A program made the position numbers and the translations under genes. A DNA stretch of 64,000 nt from Dyadobacter luticola (GTDB lineage: Bacteria; Bacteroidota; Bacteroidia; Cytophagales; Spirosomataceae), in NCBI RefSeq assembly GCF_005860805.1, contig NZ_VCEJ01000004.1, forward strand, positions 1,550,001 to 1,614,000, given 5' to 3'. The notes below the pieces were generated by a model that did not search any database, was not told where the DNA came from, and saw nothing but the letters and a program-made list of their open reading frames with translations. This document shows positions 35,095 through 44,120 of this stretch, piece by piece. Each line of letters opens with the position of its first letter. Position 1 is the stretch's first letter.

Positions 35095-35131
35095 AAAAAA
35101 TGGGTATGGAGATAGGTGAAAAAACTAGAAA

Positions 35132-36277
35132 TCAGAAATCGGTCCACTTGGTATCCGAGTTGTTGGAAGCGATCACCGCGTCGATGAACTTCATGCCGCG
35201 AAGACCGTCCTCGGCGGAGGGAAAATCGTACACCGCATCGGCTTTTTTGCCTTCCCAGTAAGCCCTCAAATGGATCGCGAAATTTCTGTAAAGGTTGGCA
35301 AATGCCTCGAAGTAACCCTCGGGATGCCCTGCGGGAATGCGCGTATGTACCTGGGCGGCTTTGGATAAGTTGCCCACGCCTGTGCGGATAATGCGCACGC
35401 CCTGGTTTGTCTTGTGGATCAATGTGTTAGGCTCCATCTGCTTCCATTGCAGCCCGCCGGTTTCCCCGTAAACGCGGATATTCAGGTCGTTTTCTTCACC
35501 ATTTGCAATCTGACTGTTTTGCAAAATACCTTTCGCGCCATTGTTAAATCGCAGGAGCACATTCGCATCGTCGTCTAGCAGGCGGCCTTCTACGAAAATG
35601 GTCAAGTCGGCACATATCTGACTGATTTTTAAACCAGTAATGTACTCGGCCAGGTTTTCGGCGTGGGTACCGATATCGCCCAGTCCACCCGCGGCACCCG
35701 ATCTTTTAGGGTCGGTACGCCAGGCAGCCTGCTTGTTGCCGGTAACTTCTACCAATGTGGCCAGCCAGCCCTGCGGATATTCCACAATTACTTTGCGTAC
35801 CTCGCCGATAGCGCCCGAAGCGATCATGCTTTTGGCTTCTTTCACCATCGGGTAGCCGGTATAATTATGCGTCAGGCAGAAAATCAGGCCGGTTTCCTTC
35901 ACCAAAGCGGCAATTTCTTCCGCTTCTTCGGTATTCAATGTGATCGGTTTATCGCAAACTACGTGGAAACCATTTTCCAAAGCCAGCTTGGTAGGGCCGT
36001 AGTGCATGTGGTTGGGTGTTACTATTGCAACAAAATCCATCCTTTCACCTTCGGGCAGCTGCTTTTCTTTCAGGATCATTTCTTCGTAGTCATCGTACAG
36101 GCGGTCTTCCGGCAGGTACAATGCGCGTCCTGTTTCCTTGGATTTGGCAGCGTCGGAGCTGAACACCCCGCAAACAAGTTCAATTTCTCCATCCATGATC
36201 GCTGCACGGCGATGAACCCCACCAATAAATGCGTCCAGGGAGCCACCTACCATGCCCATTCTGATCTTTCGTGACAT
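35132..36277 (-). CDS. Gfo/Idh/MocA family oxidoreductase, first gene of operon
   Basis: A second member of the family (381 residues, same length as its neighbour but clearly divergent): it starts [37 protein letters not shown], has [27 protein letters not shown] (Lys in the CDKP motif) and [30 protein letters not shown]. The [15 protein letters not shown] form of the glycine motif marks a distinct subgroup from the neighbour. It leads the minus-strand operon and is divergent from the MFS permease gene. The pair may act on successive or opposite redox steps of one sugar. Confidence 0.93.
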   Translation of the reverse strand: MSRKIRMGMVGGSLDAFIGGVHRRAAIMDGEIELVCGVFSSDAAKSKETGRALYLPEDRLYDDYEEMILKEKQLPEGERMDFVAIVTPNHMHYGPTKLALENGFHVVCDKPITLNTEEAEEIAALVKETGLIFCLTHNYTGYPMVKEAKSMIASGAIGEVRKVIVEYPQGWLATLVEVTGNKQAAWRTDPKRSGAAGGLGDIGTHAENLAEYITGLKISQICADLTIFVEGRLLDDDANVLLRFNNGAKGILQNSQIANGEENDLNIRVYGETGGLQWKQMEPNTLIHKTNQGVRIIRTGVGNLSKAAQVHTRIPAGHPEGYFEAFANLYRNFAIHLRAYWEGKKADAVYDFPSAEDGLRGMKFIDAVIASNNSDTKWTDF

Positions 36278-36315
36278 TCCAGTTGGTTTAAAGTTTCAAA
36301 GATTTTACACATATA

Positions 36316-36337
36316 AAGAGTAGTATACATTACTCTT
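36316..36337. promoter_or_regulatory. Inverted repeat in the divergent Gfo/Idh-MFS promoter region
   Basis: AAGAGTA at 36316-36322 and TACTCTT at 36331-36337 form 7-bp perfect arms around an 8-nt centre containing GTATAC. It sits 39 nt upstream of the oxidoreductase start in the 216-nt divergent gap and looks like an operator for a dimeric regulator. No regulator gene is adjacent. No strong TAnnTTTG promoter was found in this gap. Confidence 0.35.
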
Positions 36338-36493
36338 ACTTCTTACAAATATAAATTTAACGGTCATAATACCCGGTCAGAAGCAGAGTAAAAGCAGTAG
36401 AATGTTGCCTAATTTGTTTTTTCTGAGAAAATCTTAAATAAAACATTGCTCACTAATTTTTATCAAAATCTATAATCAAACCCTTTTAGTCTT

Positions 36494-37732
36494 ATGACTC
36501 AAACCGTTAACAGCAGCAGGTTATTCAATGCCAGTTGTTTTGCGCTTATTACCACTGCGTTCTCTTTCAGTATCCGCGCAGGGATCCTTCCCCAGCTGGG
36601 CGCAGAGTTCGGCCTTTCTGCCGAGCAGCTTGGTTTTATCAACTCGATGTTTTTTGCGGGTTTTCCTTTGTCTATGATCATCGGGGGGCTTGTTTATCAC
36701 TCAGTAGGGCCAAAAATCATTATGCAGATCGCCCTCGTCTGCCACATTATCGGTATCGTCATGACGATTTATGCCGGTGGATATGTGGGACTTCTGGTTT
36801 CAACATTCTTCATCGGAATCGGTAACGGATGTACGGAAGCAGCCTGTAACCCAATGATCGCCGATACTTACGACGGGTTGAAGCTGAACAAAATGCTCAA
36901 CCGCTTTCACATGTGGTTCCCTGGCGGTATCGTGGTAGGTAGCTTGATCTCCAAGTTTATGACCGACGCAAACCTGGGCTGGCAGGCACAAATCTGGGTG
37001 ATCATGATCCCGGCTATCATTTACGCCATCCTTTTCTGGGGACAGGCATTTCCAAAGCCACATATTTCCGGCGTTACATCCATCAGCGAGAATTTAAGGG
37101 CGATGGCTACTCCGCTGTATATCTTCATTTTCTTCTGCATGGCGTTTACCGCAATCAGCGAATTTGGTCCGCAGCAGTGGACAGGTCTGATCATGAGTAA
37201 AAGCGGCGCAAGCCCAATGTTGATCCTTGCATTGGTGACCGGTTTAATGGCATTAATCCGCTTTTTCGCAGCGCCGATCGTATCGGCCCTGGGAGCTACG
37301 GGTATCCTTTGGGGTGGCTCGATCCTCGCAGCGATCGGAATTTATATGTTCAGTACCGTAACTGGCCCGCTGGCTTATGCTGCGGCGGTGGTTTTCGCTT
37401 GCGGAGTAGGTTTGTTCTGGCCAACCATGATCGGATTTATCGCGCAGAATGTGCCTTTGAGCGGTGCACTCGGTATGTCTATCGTAGGTGGCGTGGGAAT
37501 GTTTTCGACGGCGATTTTCCAACCGATTATCGGTAGCTGGATTGATGACGCAAGAGCTGAGAAAATTGCACAGGGATTGACTGGCGATGAAATGGAGTTG
37601 GCAGCAGGCCAGGCTACATTGAGCACGATGCTCATGTTCCCGGCTATTTTGATCGTGGCATTTGCGATCCTTTTCTTCTGGATGAAAAGCCGTAAAACAG
37701 TACCTGGAACGCAGGGAGCTGCTTTACATTAA
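36494..37732 (+). CDS. MFS transporter
   Basis: The 412-residue protein has about twelve membrane segments in two halves, with a central loop near residue 190-205. It begins SRLFNASCFALITTAFSFSIRAGILPQLGAEFGLSAEQLGFINSMFFAGFPLSMIIGGLVYHSVGPKI, a typical MFS first bundle with the conserved loop after helix 2. A notable acidic pair is in GIGNGCTEAACNPMIADTY. The gene is divergent from the Gfo/Idh operon, so it likely imports the sugar or polyol those enzymes act on. The substrate is inferred from context only. Confidence 0.9.
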   Translation: MTQTVNSSRLFNASCFALITTAFSFSIRAGILPQLGAEFGLSAEQLGFINSMFFAGFPLSMIIGGLVYHSVGPKIIMQIALVCHIIGIVMTIYAGGYVGLLVSTFFIGIGNGCTEAACNPMIADTYDGLKLNKMLNRFHMWFPGGIVVGSLISKFMTDANLGWQAQIWVIMIPAIIYAILFWGQAFPKPHISGVTSISENLRAMATPLYIFIFFCMAFTAISEFGPQQWTGLIMSKSGASPMLILALVTGLMALIRFFAAPIVSALGATGILWGGSILAAIGIYMFSTVTGPLAYAAAVVFACGVGLFWPTMIGFIAQNVPLSGALGMSIVGGVGMFSTAIFQPIIGSWIDDARAEKIAQGLTGDEMELAAGQATLSTMLMFPAILIVAFAILFFWMKSRKTVPGTQGAALH

Positions 37733-37745
37733 TATTATTTAGGTT

Positions 37746-37800
37746 AAAAAGAAAGTGCGGATGCGGGAACAGATTGTTCCTGCATCCGCACTTTCTTTTT
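37746..37800. terminator. Bidirectional terminator between MFS gene and mutS2
   Basis: A long near-perfect hairpin (AAAAAGAAAGTGCGGATGC at 37746-37764 with its complement at 37782-37800, plus an inner GGAACA/TGTTCC) lies between the convergent genes, with A-run and T-run flanks for both directions. Confidence 0.88.
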
Positions 37801-37810
37801 TTGTTTCAAT

Positions 37811-40219
37811 CTATTTCAACTTTACAATCGTCACGCCAGCGCCACCACGGTCGGGATGTTCATCCTGCATGCCTTTCACCTGCGAGTAGCCTCTCAAATG
37901 GTTGCGTACCAATGTTCTAAGGATCCCGTCGCCTTTGCCGTGAACAATGCGAAGTTCATCGTAACCCAGCATGATCGCATTATCCATAAATTGGTCCACC
38001 ACACCTAAGGCTTCCTCACCGCGTTTTCCACGCATGTCCAGGTTAAAACTGAAATTCAACATTCGCTCATTTAAGTCGACGCCTTTTGCAGCGGTTTTTA
38101 CCTTCTTCTCGCCGGTAGCCGCCTTGTAGGTTTTGTTGGAAACCTTTTCCAGCCGGTTGAGCTTTACATTCGATTTCAAATCCCCGATCCTGATTTCCAC
38201 GTCCTTGCCTTTTAGCGAAAGTACCTCACCGATAGCCGTTTGCCCGATAATCCTTACGTAGCTGCCCGGCGTAATATCGCCGCCTTCCGGCTCGTACACA
38301 TCTTCTGCCGGCGCGGTTTCAACTACCTCTTCCAGTTCCAGGTTTTTCTTTCCGAATGTTTCCAGCTCATTCCTTACAACTTTCGTTTTTTCCTTCTCAG
38401 CCTTGTTTTCCTTGATTTCCCGGATGGTATTTTCAATCAGCTGATTGGCATCAGAGAGTAAATTTTTGGCTTTTTGCTTGGCTTCGTTGACGATTTTCTT
38501 CTCGTTGTTTTCCAGGTTTTCTTTCAAAGAAGTATAGTCAGCGAGCTGTTTCGCCAGCTTTCTTTCCTTAATACCCACCTCAATGTTCTTCTCGGAAAAT
38601 ACCCGGCGCTCAATGTCCAGTTCTTTCAGCAGTTTTTCAAAACTTACCTGCTGCGTCCCCAGCTTTTCCTTCGCCCGCTCGATCACCGCCTTCGGTAACC
38701 CGATTTTAGACGCAATCTCAAACGCAAAAGAGCTGCCTGGGCGACCGATTTCCAGCTGATAAAGAGGCTCCAAATGTTCCCCGTCGAAGCGCATCGCACC
38801 ATTTACCAGTCCATCCGTTTTGTCAGCAAGCACTTTCAGGTTGGTATAATGTGTATTAATTACGCCATAAGCGCCCGATTTTGTCAGATTTTCGAGGATC
38901 GCTTCCGCAATTGCGCCGCCTAGCCCGGGCTCGGTGCCCGTACCAAACTCATCGATCAGAAATAATGTCCGGCGGTTGGCCATCGTCAAAAAATGCCGCA
39001 TGTTGGTTAAATGCGAGCTGTAAGTACTCAGGTCATTTTCCAGCGACTGCTCGTCGCCGATATCAATAAAAATATTTTGGAAAAAACCCATCGAAGAACC
39101 TTCCGCCACCGGCACCAGCAGGCCACATTGGAACATATACTGGATCAGCCCGACGGTTTTAAGCGCCACCGACTTTCCGCCCGCATTCGGCCCGGAAACG
39201 ATCAGGATGCGCTGTTTTTCTTTCAGCTCAATGTTCAGGGGCGTAACTTTTTTGCCCTGCTTTTGAAATGATAAATGTAAAAGCGGGTGACGCGCATCGC
39301 GCCAATCAACGAATTGCTGGTTCTGAAAAGGCGGGTTAATTGCGCCCATTTCTGCCGCCAGTTTTGCTTTTGCGCGCAGAAAATCCATCAGGCCTAAAAA
39401 GTTGTAAGCCTTTTGAAGATCAGGAACATACGGTCTGAGCGTAGCAGTAAGTTCCAGTAAAATCCTGTTGATTTCCCGGCGCTCCTCATATTCCAGCTCA
39501 CGGATCTCATTGTTGGATTCAAAAACATCCGTCGGCTCGATGAAAACCGTTTGCCCGGTGGCAGACTCATCATGAATAAAGCCGCGGACTTTTCTTTTGT
39601 GCTCCGCCGCAACCGGGATCACCATTCTTCCGTTCCTGACCGTCAGCGAAACATCCTCACCGATCCAGCCGCTGCTTTTTGCCGATTTCAGGATCGTATC
39701 AAGCTTTTTCCGTATGCCAGCCTGCTCCGAAATGAGTCGCTTGCGGATCCTGGAAAGTTCGTTTGAGGCCGAATCGCGAATTTGCCCGCGCTCGTCGATA
39801 ATGCGGTCGATTGCATCTGTAATGGATTTTTCAACGCGGATCGTCTTTGAATATTCGATCAGGATCGGGAAAGATTCAGGCTCCTGGCTGTCGAAAAACT
39901 TTAAAATCAGCCGGATTGTGTGTAAAGACGCCTTTAAATCGGAAAACTCGGGTTGTGTCAGGAGCATGCCTTCGATGGCCGCCCGTTTCAGATAAGGTGT
40001 TGCGTCAATGTAGTTTTGGGAAGGAAAATTCTCGCCGATTTCGAGGATGCGCTGCATTTCGGCAGTCTGGCTCACCAGTTTTTCAACCAGCCCGAAGTTT
40101 TCCGAGAATTTTATTTTTTCAACAAAAGCCTGTCCCAAAGGACTGATACAAGCTTCTTTTAACCGTTCCCTTAATTTATCAAAACCTAATTTTTGCTCTA
40201 TGGTGTTGGGATATAGCAT
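37811..40219 (-). CDS. mutS2: Endonuclease MutS2
   Basis: MutS2 (802 residues) is a MutS-family ATPase with a C-terminal Smr nuclease; it acts on recombination intermediates and on stalled or collided ribosomes. The ATPase domain has Walker A at 343-350 (GPNAGGKS) and LFLIDEFGTGTEPGLGGAIAEAI. A Lys/Glu-rich coiled coil follows (about 510-620), then a KOW-like segment GSYVRIIGQTAIGEVLSLKGKDVEIRIG and the Smr domain (DMRGKRGEEALGVVDQFMDNAIMLGYDELRIVHGKGDGILR). No N-terminal mismatch domain is present, as expected. The small membrane protein gene precedes it by 13 nt. Confidence 0.97.
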   Translation of the reverse strand: MLYPNTIEQKLGFDKLRERLKEACISPLGQAFVEKIKFSENFGLVEKLVSQTAEMQRILEIGENFPSQNYIDATPYLKRAAIEGMLLTQPEFSDLKASLHTIRLILKFFDSQEPESFPILIEYSKTIRVEKSITDAIDRIIDERGQIRDSASNELSRIRKRLISEQAGIRKKLDTILKSAKSSGWIGEDVSLTVRNGRMVIPVAAEHKRKVRGFIHDESATGQTVFIEPTDVFESNNEIRELEYEERREINRILLELTATLRPYVPDLQKAYNFLGLMDFLRAKAKLAAEMGAINPPFQNQQFVDWRDARHPLLHLSFQKQGKKVTPLNIELKEKQRILIVSGPNAGGKSVALKTVGLIQYMFQCGLLVPVAEGSSMGFFQNIFIDIGDEQSLENDLSTYSSHLTNMRHFLTMANRRTLFLIDEFGTGTEPGLGGAIAEAILENLTKSGAYGVINTHYTNLKVLADKTDGLVNGAMRFDGEHLEPLYQLEIGRPGSSFAFEIASKIGLPKAVIERAKEKLGTQQVSFEKLLKELDIERRVFSEKNIEVGIKERKLAKQLADYTSLKENLENNEKKIVNEAKQKAKNLLSDANQLIENTIREIKENKAEKEKTKVVRNELETFGKKNLELEEVVETAPAEDVYEPEGGDITPGSYVRIIGQTAIGEVLSLKGKDVEIRIGDLKSNVKLNRLEKVSNKTYKAATGEKKVKTAAKGVDLNERMLNFSFNLDMRGKRGEEALGVVDQFMDNAIMLGYDELRIVHGKGDGILRTLVRNHLRGYSQVKGMQDEHPDRGGAGVTIVKLK

Positions 40220-40232
40220 TACTTTTTTTTAA

Positions 40233-40751
40233 TTAAAATAGTTGCCTGATTTCTTCTTTCAGGACTTTCAATGCGTGCGCCGCCGGCTGCACTTCCTTCT
40301 CGATCACGTGTGAAAATATCTTTTTTGCCAAATCCGAAGGCGGCGCTTCCGCCGAAACTTCCGCCGCTGACTGGTTGATTACCGCGACGGTTTCGTTCAT
40401 CGCATTCGTAATTTGCTCCCAGGCATGAACGCTGATATACAGCTGCTGCGCCACATTGTGGTTGTATTCGTCGCGGATTTCCTGTAATAGTATCTGCTGC
40501 AATTCCAGCGCGCTCATTGCCGAAGGTACCAGCCTCAGCAGCAGGTTGCTCGGCGTGATCCTTTCCAGGAAAAGGCACATTCTTTCATACGCCTGCAAGC
40601 GCAGCGGCAAGGTAATCTCGACGTTTTTGGAGCGTATTTCCCATTTTTGCTTCTGAAAAATCTTGTCAGCGACCGTAGTGATGGTCAGGTAAACGCCGAA
40701 TGTGACGATTCCGCCGATCAGGACAACAACAAGCACCATGTAATATTCCAT
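40233..40751 (-). CDS. Single-pass membrane protein of unknown function
   Basis: The 172-residue protein has one N-terminal membrane segment (YYMVLVVVLIGGIVTFGVYLTITTVAD), then a soluble helical domain beginning with KNVEITLPLRLQAYERMCLFLERITPSNLLLRLVP. It resembles a conserved Bacteroidota family that sits next to mutS2 or other housekeeping genes. No enzyme motif is seen. It is 13 nt upstream of mutS2 on the same strand and probably shares its promoter. Confidence 0.75.
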   Translation of the reverse strand: MEYYMVLVVVLIGGIVTFGVYLTITTVADKIFQKQKWEIRSKNVEITLPLRLQAYERMCLFLERITPSNLLLRLVPSAMSALELQQILLQEIRDEYNHNVAQQLYISVHAWEQITNAMNETVAVINQSAAEVSAEAPPSDLAKKIFSHVIEKEVQPAAHALKVLKEEIRQLF

Positions 40752-40890
40752 CTTCTAACTTCTATTTTTTTCAGGATAAAACACAAAATTAAGGTTTTGC
40801 GTCCATTCGGCCGATTTTTATTCAAAACCGCGAATGTAAGCGGCCCGAATCGTGTTAGGATCGTTAATAAATGAAAGTGATGGTAATGTT

Positions 40891-41196
40891 ATGATGGAAA
40901 GCCCGATTCAACTGACAGAAAAGGCGAAGCTCGAAATTAGGTCTACGTTGGAAGCCAACAAGATCCCAGACACTTACGGCTTGCGGGTAGGGCTGCGCGG
41001 AGGTGCATGCAGCGGAACATTCCTGCTGGGTTTTGACACGGCGACGGAGCATGATCAGACTTATCTTGTTGAAGATATCAAAGTGTTCATAGACAAGCGT
41101 CACCTTATGTACGTCATCGGCGTGTCGGTGGATTATGAAGAAGGTTTGAACGGAGCGGGGTATACGGTTTCCACCGCCGAGAAAATAAACAGCTGA
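40891..41196 (+). CDS. IscA/HesB-like protein lacking C-terminal Cys pair
   Basis: The 101-residue protein has the A-type Fe-S carrier fold: IQLTEKAKLEI at the start, LRVGLRGGACSGTFLLGFD with the first conserved Cys40, and FIDKRHLMYVIGVSVDYEEGLNGAGYTV. Normal IscA/ErpA end in CGCG-type motifs that complete the cluster site; here the equivalent region is GAGYTVSTAEKINS with no Cys. Only one Cys remains in the protein. It may have lost cluster transfer or bind metal differently. The ATG at 40891 is chosen over an upstream GTG at 40852. Convergent with the HNH gene. Confidence 0.85.
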   Translation: MMESPIQLTEKAKLEIRSTLEANKIPDTYGLRVGLRGGACSGTFLLGFDTATEHDQTYLVEDIKVFIDKRHLMYVIGVSVDYEEGLNGAGYTVSTAEKINS

Positions 41197-41202
41197 TACC
41201 GC

Positions 41203-41775
41203 CTATTCCTCTATTGTCACGTGTTTCCAGTTTTCTCCGGACCTGATGCGGTTCAGCTGCGTATGTGTGATGCCAAACTGCTTTGCAATCATTTTTAGGC
41301 GGTTATTATCATTTTTCAACAGCTTTTTGATAATCCTTACCTTGCTCTCCGTCAGCTTGTAGTTTTTGGTCCTTCTCGGGATCACGCGATTGATAAAAGC
41401 AGGGTTTTCACGGTTGTGCTCGATCATTTCCGCTTTCGTGACCCATTTCAGGTTTTCATAGTGGTTGTTCTGTTTTTCAAAATCCACATGAATCACAAAA
41501 TTGTGCTCCGCATCCTGGCGCTCCACAAAATGTTCTGCTACCAGCTTGTGTACGTACCTGTTGATGGTTTTTCCGCCTGCCACCCGGATGTTTAAAGAAC
41601 GGTAACCTTGTATCACTGAACCTTTAATCACTACTCCTTCTTTCGGGTTATTCTGGAAGCTTTTCAGCCTCCCGTAATTGGACACTTCATAATGAGGAGC
41701 GTTCTCGATTTCGTCGAATTTGATTCTTCCCCACTTTTCATTCCAAAAACTCCGACTTGCATTTAACTCATTCAT
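41203..41775 (-). CDS. NUMOD4/HNH-type endonuclease-like protein
   Basis: The 190-residue protein begins with a NUMOD4 motif (WGRIKFDEIENAPHYEVSNYGRLKSF) and continues with an HNH_3-type region (RYVHKLVAEHFVERQDAEHNFVIHVDFEKQNNHYENLKWVTKAEMIEHN), where His-Val-Asp, Asn-Asn-His and Asn-Leu-Lys-Trp-Val form the usual pattern. The C-terminus has a helix-turn-helix-like stretch (KLTESKVRIIKKLLKNDNNRLKMIAKQFGITHTQLNRIRSGENW). This architecture is that of intron- or phage-type homing nucleases, but no intron or phage gene is nearby. It may be a domesticated DNA-binding protein. Confidence 0.85.
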   Translation of the reverse strand: MNELNASRSFWNEKWGRIKFDEIENAPHYEVSNYGRLKSFQNNPKEGVVIKGSVIQGYRSLNIRVAGGKTINRYVHKLVAEHFVERQDAEHNFVIHVDFEKQNNHYENLKWVTKAEMIEHNRENPAFINRVIPRRTKNYKLTESKVRIIKKLLKNDNNRLKMIAKQFGITHTQLNRIRSGENWKHVTIEE

Positions 41776-41927
41776 TTTGATAAGGATATATAATTAGGTT
41801 CTTAAAAGGTTATTCCAAAAATAATGTCATCCGAAGCACCTTGCCGGGTGCGTGAAACATTTTTGCACTCTTCCATTGTTTGTTAGTGTGAATAGGTCAT
41901 CAACATTGTTCACGAAAAACCGCAGTT

Positions 41928-42287
41928 ATGAAACGTACGTTAATTATCGGAGCATCGTCAAATCCATCCAGATACGCTTATCTGGCTGCGCAAAAACTCA
42001 GGAGTCACGGGCATCCCATTGTTTTGGTTGGCCGGAAAAAAGGGTTTGCATTAGGTGAGGAAATTCATCTTGATAAAACAAATTGGGAGGATGTCGATAC
42101 GGTTACCCTGTACATTAATCCCAGCCACCAACCTGAATACTACGATTATATTATCTCTTTAAAGCCTAAACGCGTCATTTTTAACCCTGGTACTGAAAAT
42201 CCTGAATTTAAAAGCATGTTAAGTGATAAAAATATCATACCAATTGAGGCATGCACATTGGTAATGCTCTCAATTGGCCAGTACTAA
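41928..42287 (+). CDS. CoA-binding domain protein
   Basis: This 119-residue protein is a single Rossmann-type CoA-binding domain of the YccU kind: KRTLIIGASSNPSRYAYLAAQKLRSHGHPIVLVGRKKG at the N-terminus, VDTVTLYINPSHQPEYYDYIISLKPKRVIFNPGTENPEF in the middle and IEACTLVMLSIGQY at the end. These proteins bind CoA but have no proven enzymatic role. It stands alone, tail to tail with fabH (7 nt). Confidence 0.9.
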   Translation: MKRTLIIGASSNPSRYAYLAAQKLRSHGHPIVLVGRKKGFALGEEIHLDKTNWEDVDTVTLYINPSHQPEYYDYIISLKPKRVIFNPGTENPEFKSMLSDKNIIPIEACTLVMLSIGQY

Positions 42288-42294
42288 ATATTTC

Positions 42295-43296
42295 TCACCA
42301 TTTGATTAATGCGGAAGCCCAGGTAAACCCGCTTCCAAAGGCAGCGAGGCAAATCAGGTCTCCTTCTTTGAGCCTGCCGTTTTCCCAGGCTTCGGATAAT
42401 GCAATCGGGATGGACGCGGCCGTGGTGTTACCAAAACGTTGGATATTGTTGACAACCTGGCTTTCAGAAAGCCCTAATTGTTGCCTGACATAATCGCTGA
42501 TACGGATATTTGCCTGGTGGGGAACCAGCAAATCCAGGTCGCCCGGCGTGTAACCATTTGCGGTCAAAGCCTCGCCGATTACCTCTCCGAAGCGCACAAT
42601 GGCGTGTTTGAAAACCGCATTGCCATTCATATAAACATTAAAACCACCCTCGTCCAGCATCTCATGCGTAGCTGCCCGGCCCGCTCGGCTGCTGCCCGGC
42701 TCGCGTACAAAAAGCTCCTCCGCAAAGCGCCCGTCGGCGTGCAGGTGTGTAGATAATATACAATGTTGGGGATCGTCGGTAGCGCAAAGAACCGCTGCTC
42801 CGGCACCATCACCGAAAATAACAGCCGTGTTTCTGCCGGCCGTACTGCGGTCAATCCACGACGATTGGATTTCCGAACCGACCACCAGCGCGGTCTTGTA
42901 CATGCCCGATTTGATAAACTGATCAGCGATCGATAATGCATAAACAAAACCGGAACATTGCTCGCGGATGTCGATCACAGGCTTGCCATCCATGCCGAGC
43001 TCGCGCTGCATGAGGAATGCCGAGCCGGGGAAAAAATAGTCCGGGGTGATGGTTGCGTAAACAATGACGTCGATATCGTTGGGTGCAAGACCGGCGCGTT
43101 CGAGCGCCTGGCGGGAAGCTGCGGCAGCCATGCTGTAATTCGTGTCTTTGCCGTGTTCAAAATAGCGCCTTTCCTTGATTCCAGTCCGCTCCTGAATCCA
43201 TTCGTCGGATGTTTCCATCCACTGGGTCAGGTCGTTGTTGGTGATAATGTTATCGGGAACATAATAACCCAGGCCTGTAATACGCGACAATGTCAT
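42295..43296 (-). CDS. fabH: 3-oxoacyl-ACP synthase III
   Basis: FabH (333 residues) starts fatty acid synthesis by condensing acetyl-CoA (or branched acyl-CoA) with malonyl-ACP. The catalytic triad is present: Cys114 (DIREQCSGFVYAL), His260 (LLVPHQANIRI) and Asn290 (NIQRFGNTTAAS). The start ITGLGYYVPDNIITN and the RTGIKERR block are typical. A second KASIII-type role, for example in secondary metabolism, cannot be excluded by eye because most Bacteroidota encode several copies. Confidence 0.93.
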   Translation of the reverse strand: MTLSRITGLGYYVPDNIITNNDLTQWMETSDEWIQERTGIKERRYFEHGKDTNYSMAAAASRQALERAGLAPNDIDVIVYATITPDYFFPGSAFLMQRELGMDGKPVIDIREQCSGFVYALSIADQFIKSGMYKTALVVGSEIQSSWIDRSTAGRNTAVIFGDGAGAAVLCATDDPQHCILSTHLHADGRFAEELFVREPGSSRAGRAATHEMLDEGGFNVYMNGNAVFKHAIVRFGEVIGEALTANGYTPGDLDLLVPHQANIRISDYVRQQLGLSESQVVNNIQRFGNTTAASIPIALSEAWENGRLKEGDLICLAAFGSGFTWASALIKW

Positions 43297-43311
43297 AAAT
43301 TACTGAAAGAG

Positions 43312-43341
43312 AAAATGTACTAAAAATCCAATATCTGTCAA
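43312..43341 (-). promoter_or_regulatory. Possible promoter of fabH
   Basis: On the minus strand TTG (complement of 43339-43341) and TACATTTT (complement of 43312-43319) are spaced by 19 nt. The -7 box differs from TAnnTTTG only at the last base. Weak but well placed, 16 nt before the start codon. Confidence 0.3.
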
Positions 43342-43386
43342 GGTAAACTACAAATTTGCAATAAAATGCTGGTGTAGCAACCGGTA

Positions 43387-44088
43387 TTAAGCTTTTTTTC
43401 TGATGTTTTCAATGACAGATAATAGAATATAGGCTACCAGGATCACCGGGACTGCCAGGATTTTGAGTGTCACCAGCAGGATCACCGTAAGAATGATCAT
43501 CACAAACCGGGCTTCATTACCGCGCCAGCCAAAGTGCTTGAATTTTAAAGCGATGAGCGGCATTTCCATCACCATGAGGTAGGAGAGGACCACGGCCAGG
43601 ATCAGCAGGCGGTTGGTTTCAATGATAATTTCCTTCCAATAATTGCCTTCAAACTGGATTATTAGCGGCAGGGAAGCGATGAGCATCGCCATAGCGGGCG
43701 TAGGTACACCGATAAATGAATCGGACTGGCGGGGATCATTATTAAACTTCGCCAGACGGATAGCCGCAAAAACGGCGATGATAAATGCAGCATATGCTTT
43801 CCAGATCCCAAAAAGGTCCGGGATACTCTGCATCAGCATTTGATAAAGGATAATCGAAGGCAGCAGCCCGAATGTGACCATATCGGCCAGCGAGTCGAGG
43901 TCTTTGCCGATCGGGGAGCTTACTTTTAATAATCTTGCAAAAAAACCGTCGAGAAAGTCGAAGATCAGAGCGACGCCGATCAGCAGGCAGGAAATGACAA
44001 GGTTATTATGAAACGCCTCTACAACACCGACACAGCCACAAAGCAAGTTTCCGCAAGTCAGTGCATTGGGGATATTTTTACGGATCAT
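43387..44088 (-). CDS. pssA: CDP-diacylglycerol--serine O-phosphatidyltransferase
   Basis: PssA (233 residues) makes phosphatidylserine, the precursor of phosphatidylethanolamine, at the inner membrane. The CDP-alcohol phosphotransferase motif D-x2-DG-x2-AR-x8-G-x3-D-x3-D is complete: Asp44, Asp47-Gly48, Ala51-Arg52, Gly61, Asp65, Asp69. The start KNIPNALTCGNLLCGCVGV and about seven membrane segments are typical of bacterial type II PssA. The MBL hydrolase gene lies 32 nt upstream on the same strand. Confidence 0.93.
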   Translation of the reverse strand: MIRKNIPNALTCGNLLCGCVGVVEAFHNNLVISCLLIGVALIFDFLDGFFARLLKVSSPIGKDLDSLADMVTFGLLPSIILYQMLMQSIPDLFGIWKAYAAFIIAVFAAIRLAKFNNDPRQSDSFIGVPTPAMAMLIASLPLIIQFEGNYWKEIIIETNRLLILAVVLSYLMVMEMPLIALKFKHFGWRGNEARFVMIILTVILLVTLKILAVPVILVAYILLSVIENIRKKA

Positions 44089-44120
44089 AAAGCAAGTCGG
44101 GTTAGCATTGAGCGCGCAAT

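Noticed and set aside
35663..36274. 203-residue plus-strand open frame
   Set aside because: Shadow of the first Gfo/Idh/MocA gene with no start context or motif.
37811..40219. mutS2 as a mismatch repair MutS
   Set aside because: It lacks the N-terminal mismatch-binding domain and carries an Smr domain, so it is MutS2 and not MutS.
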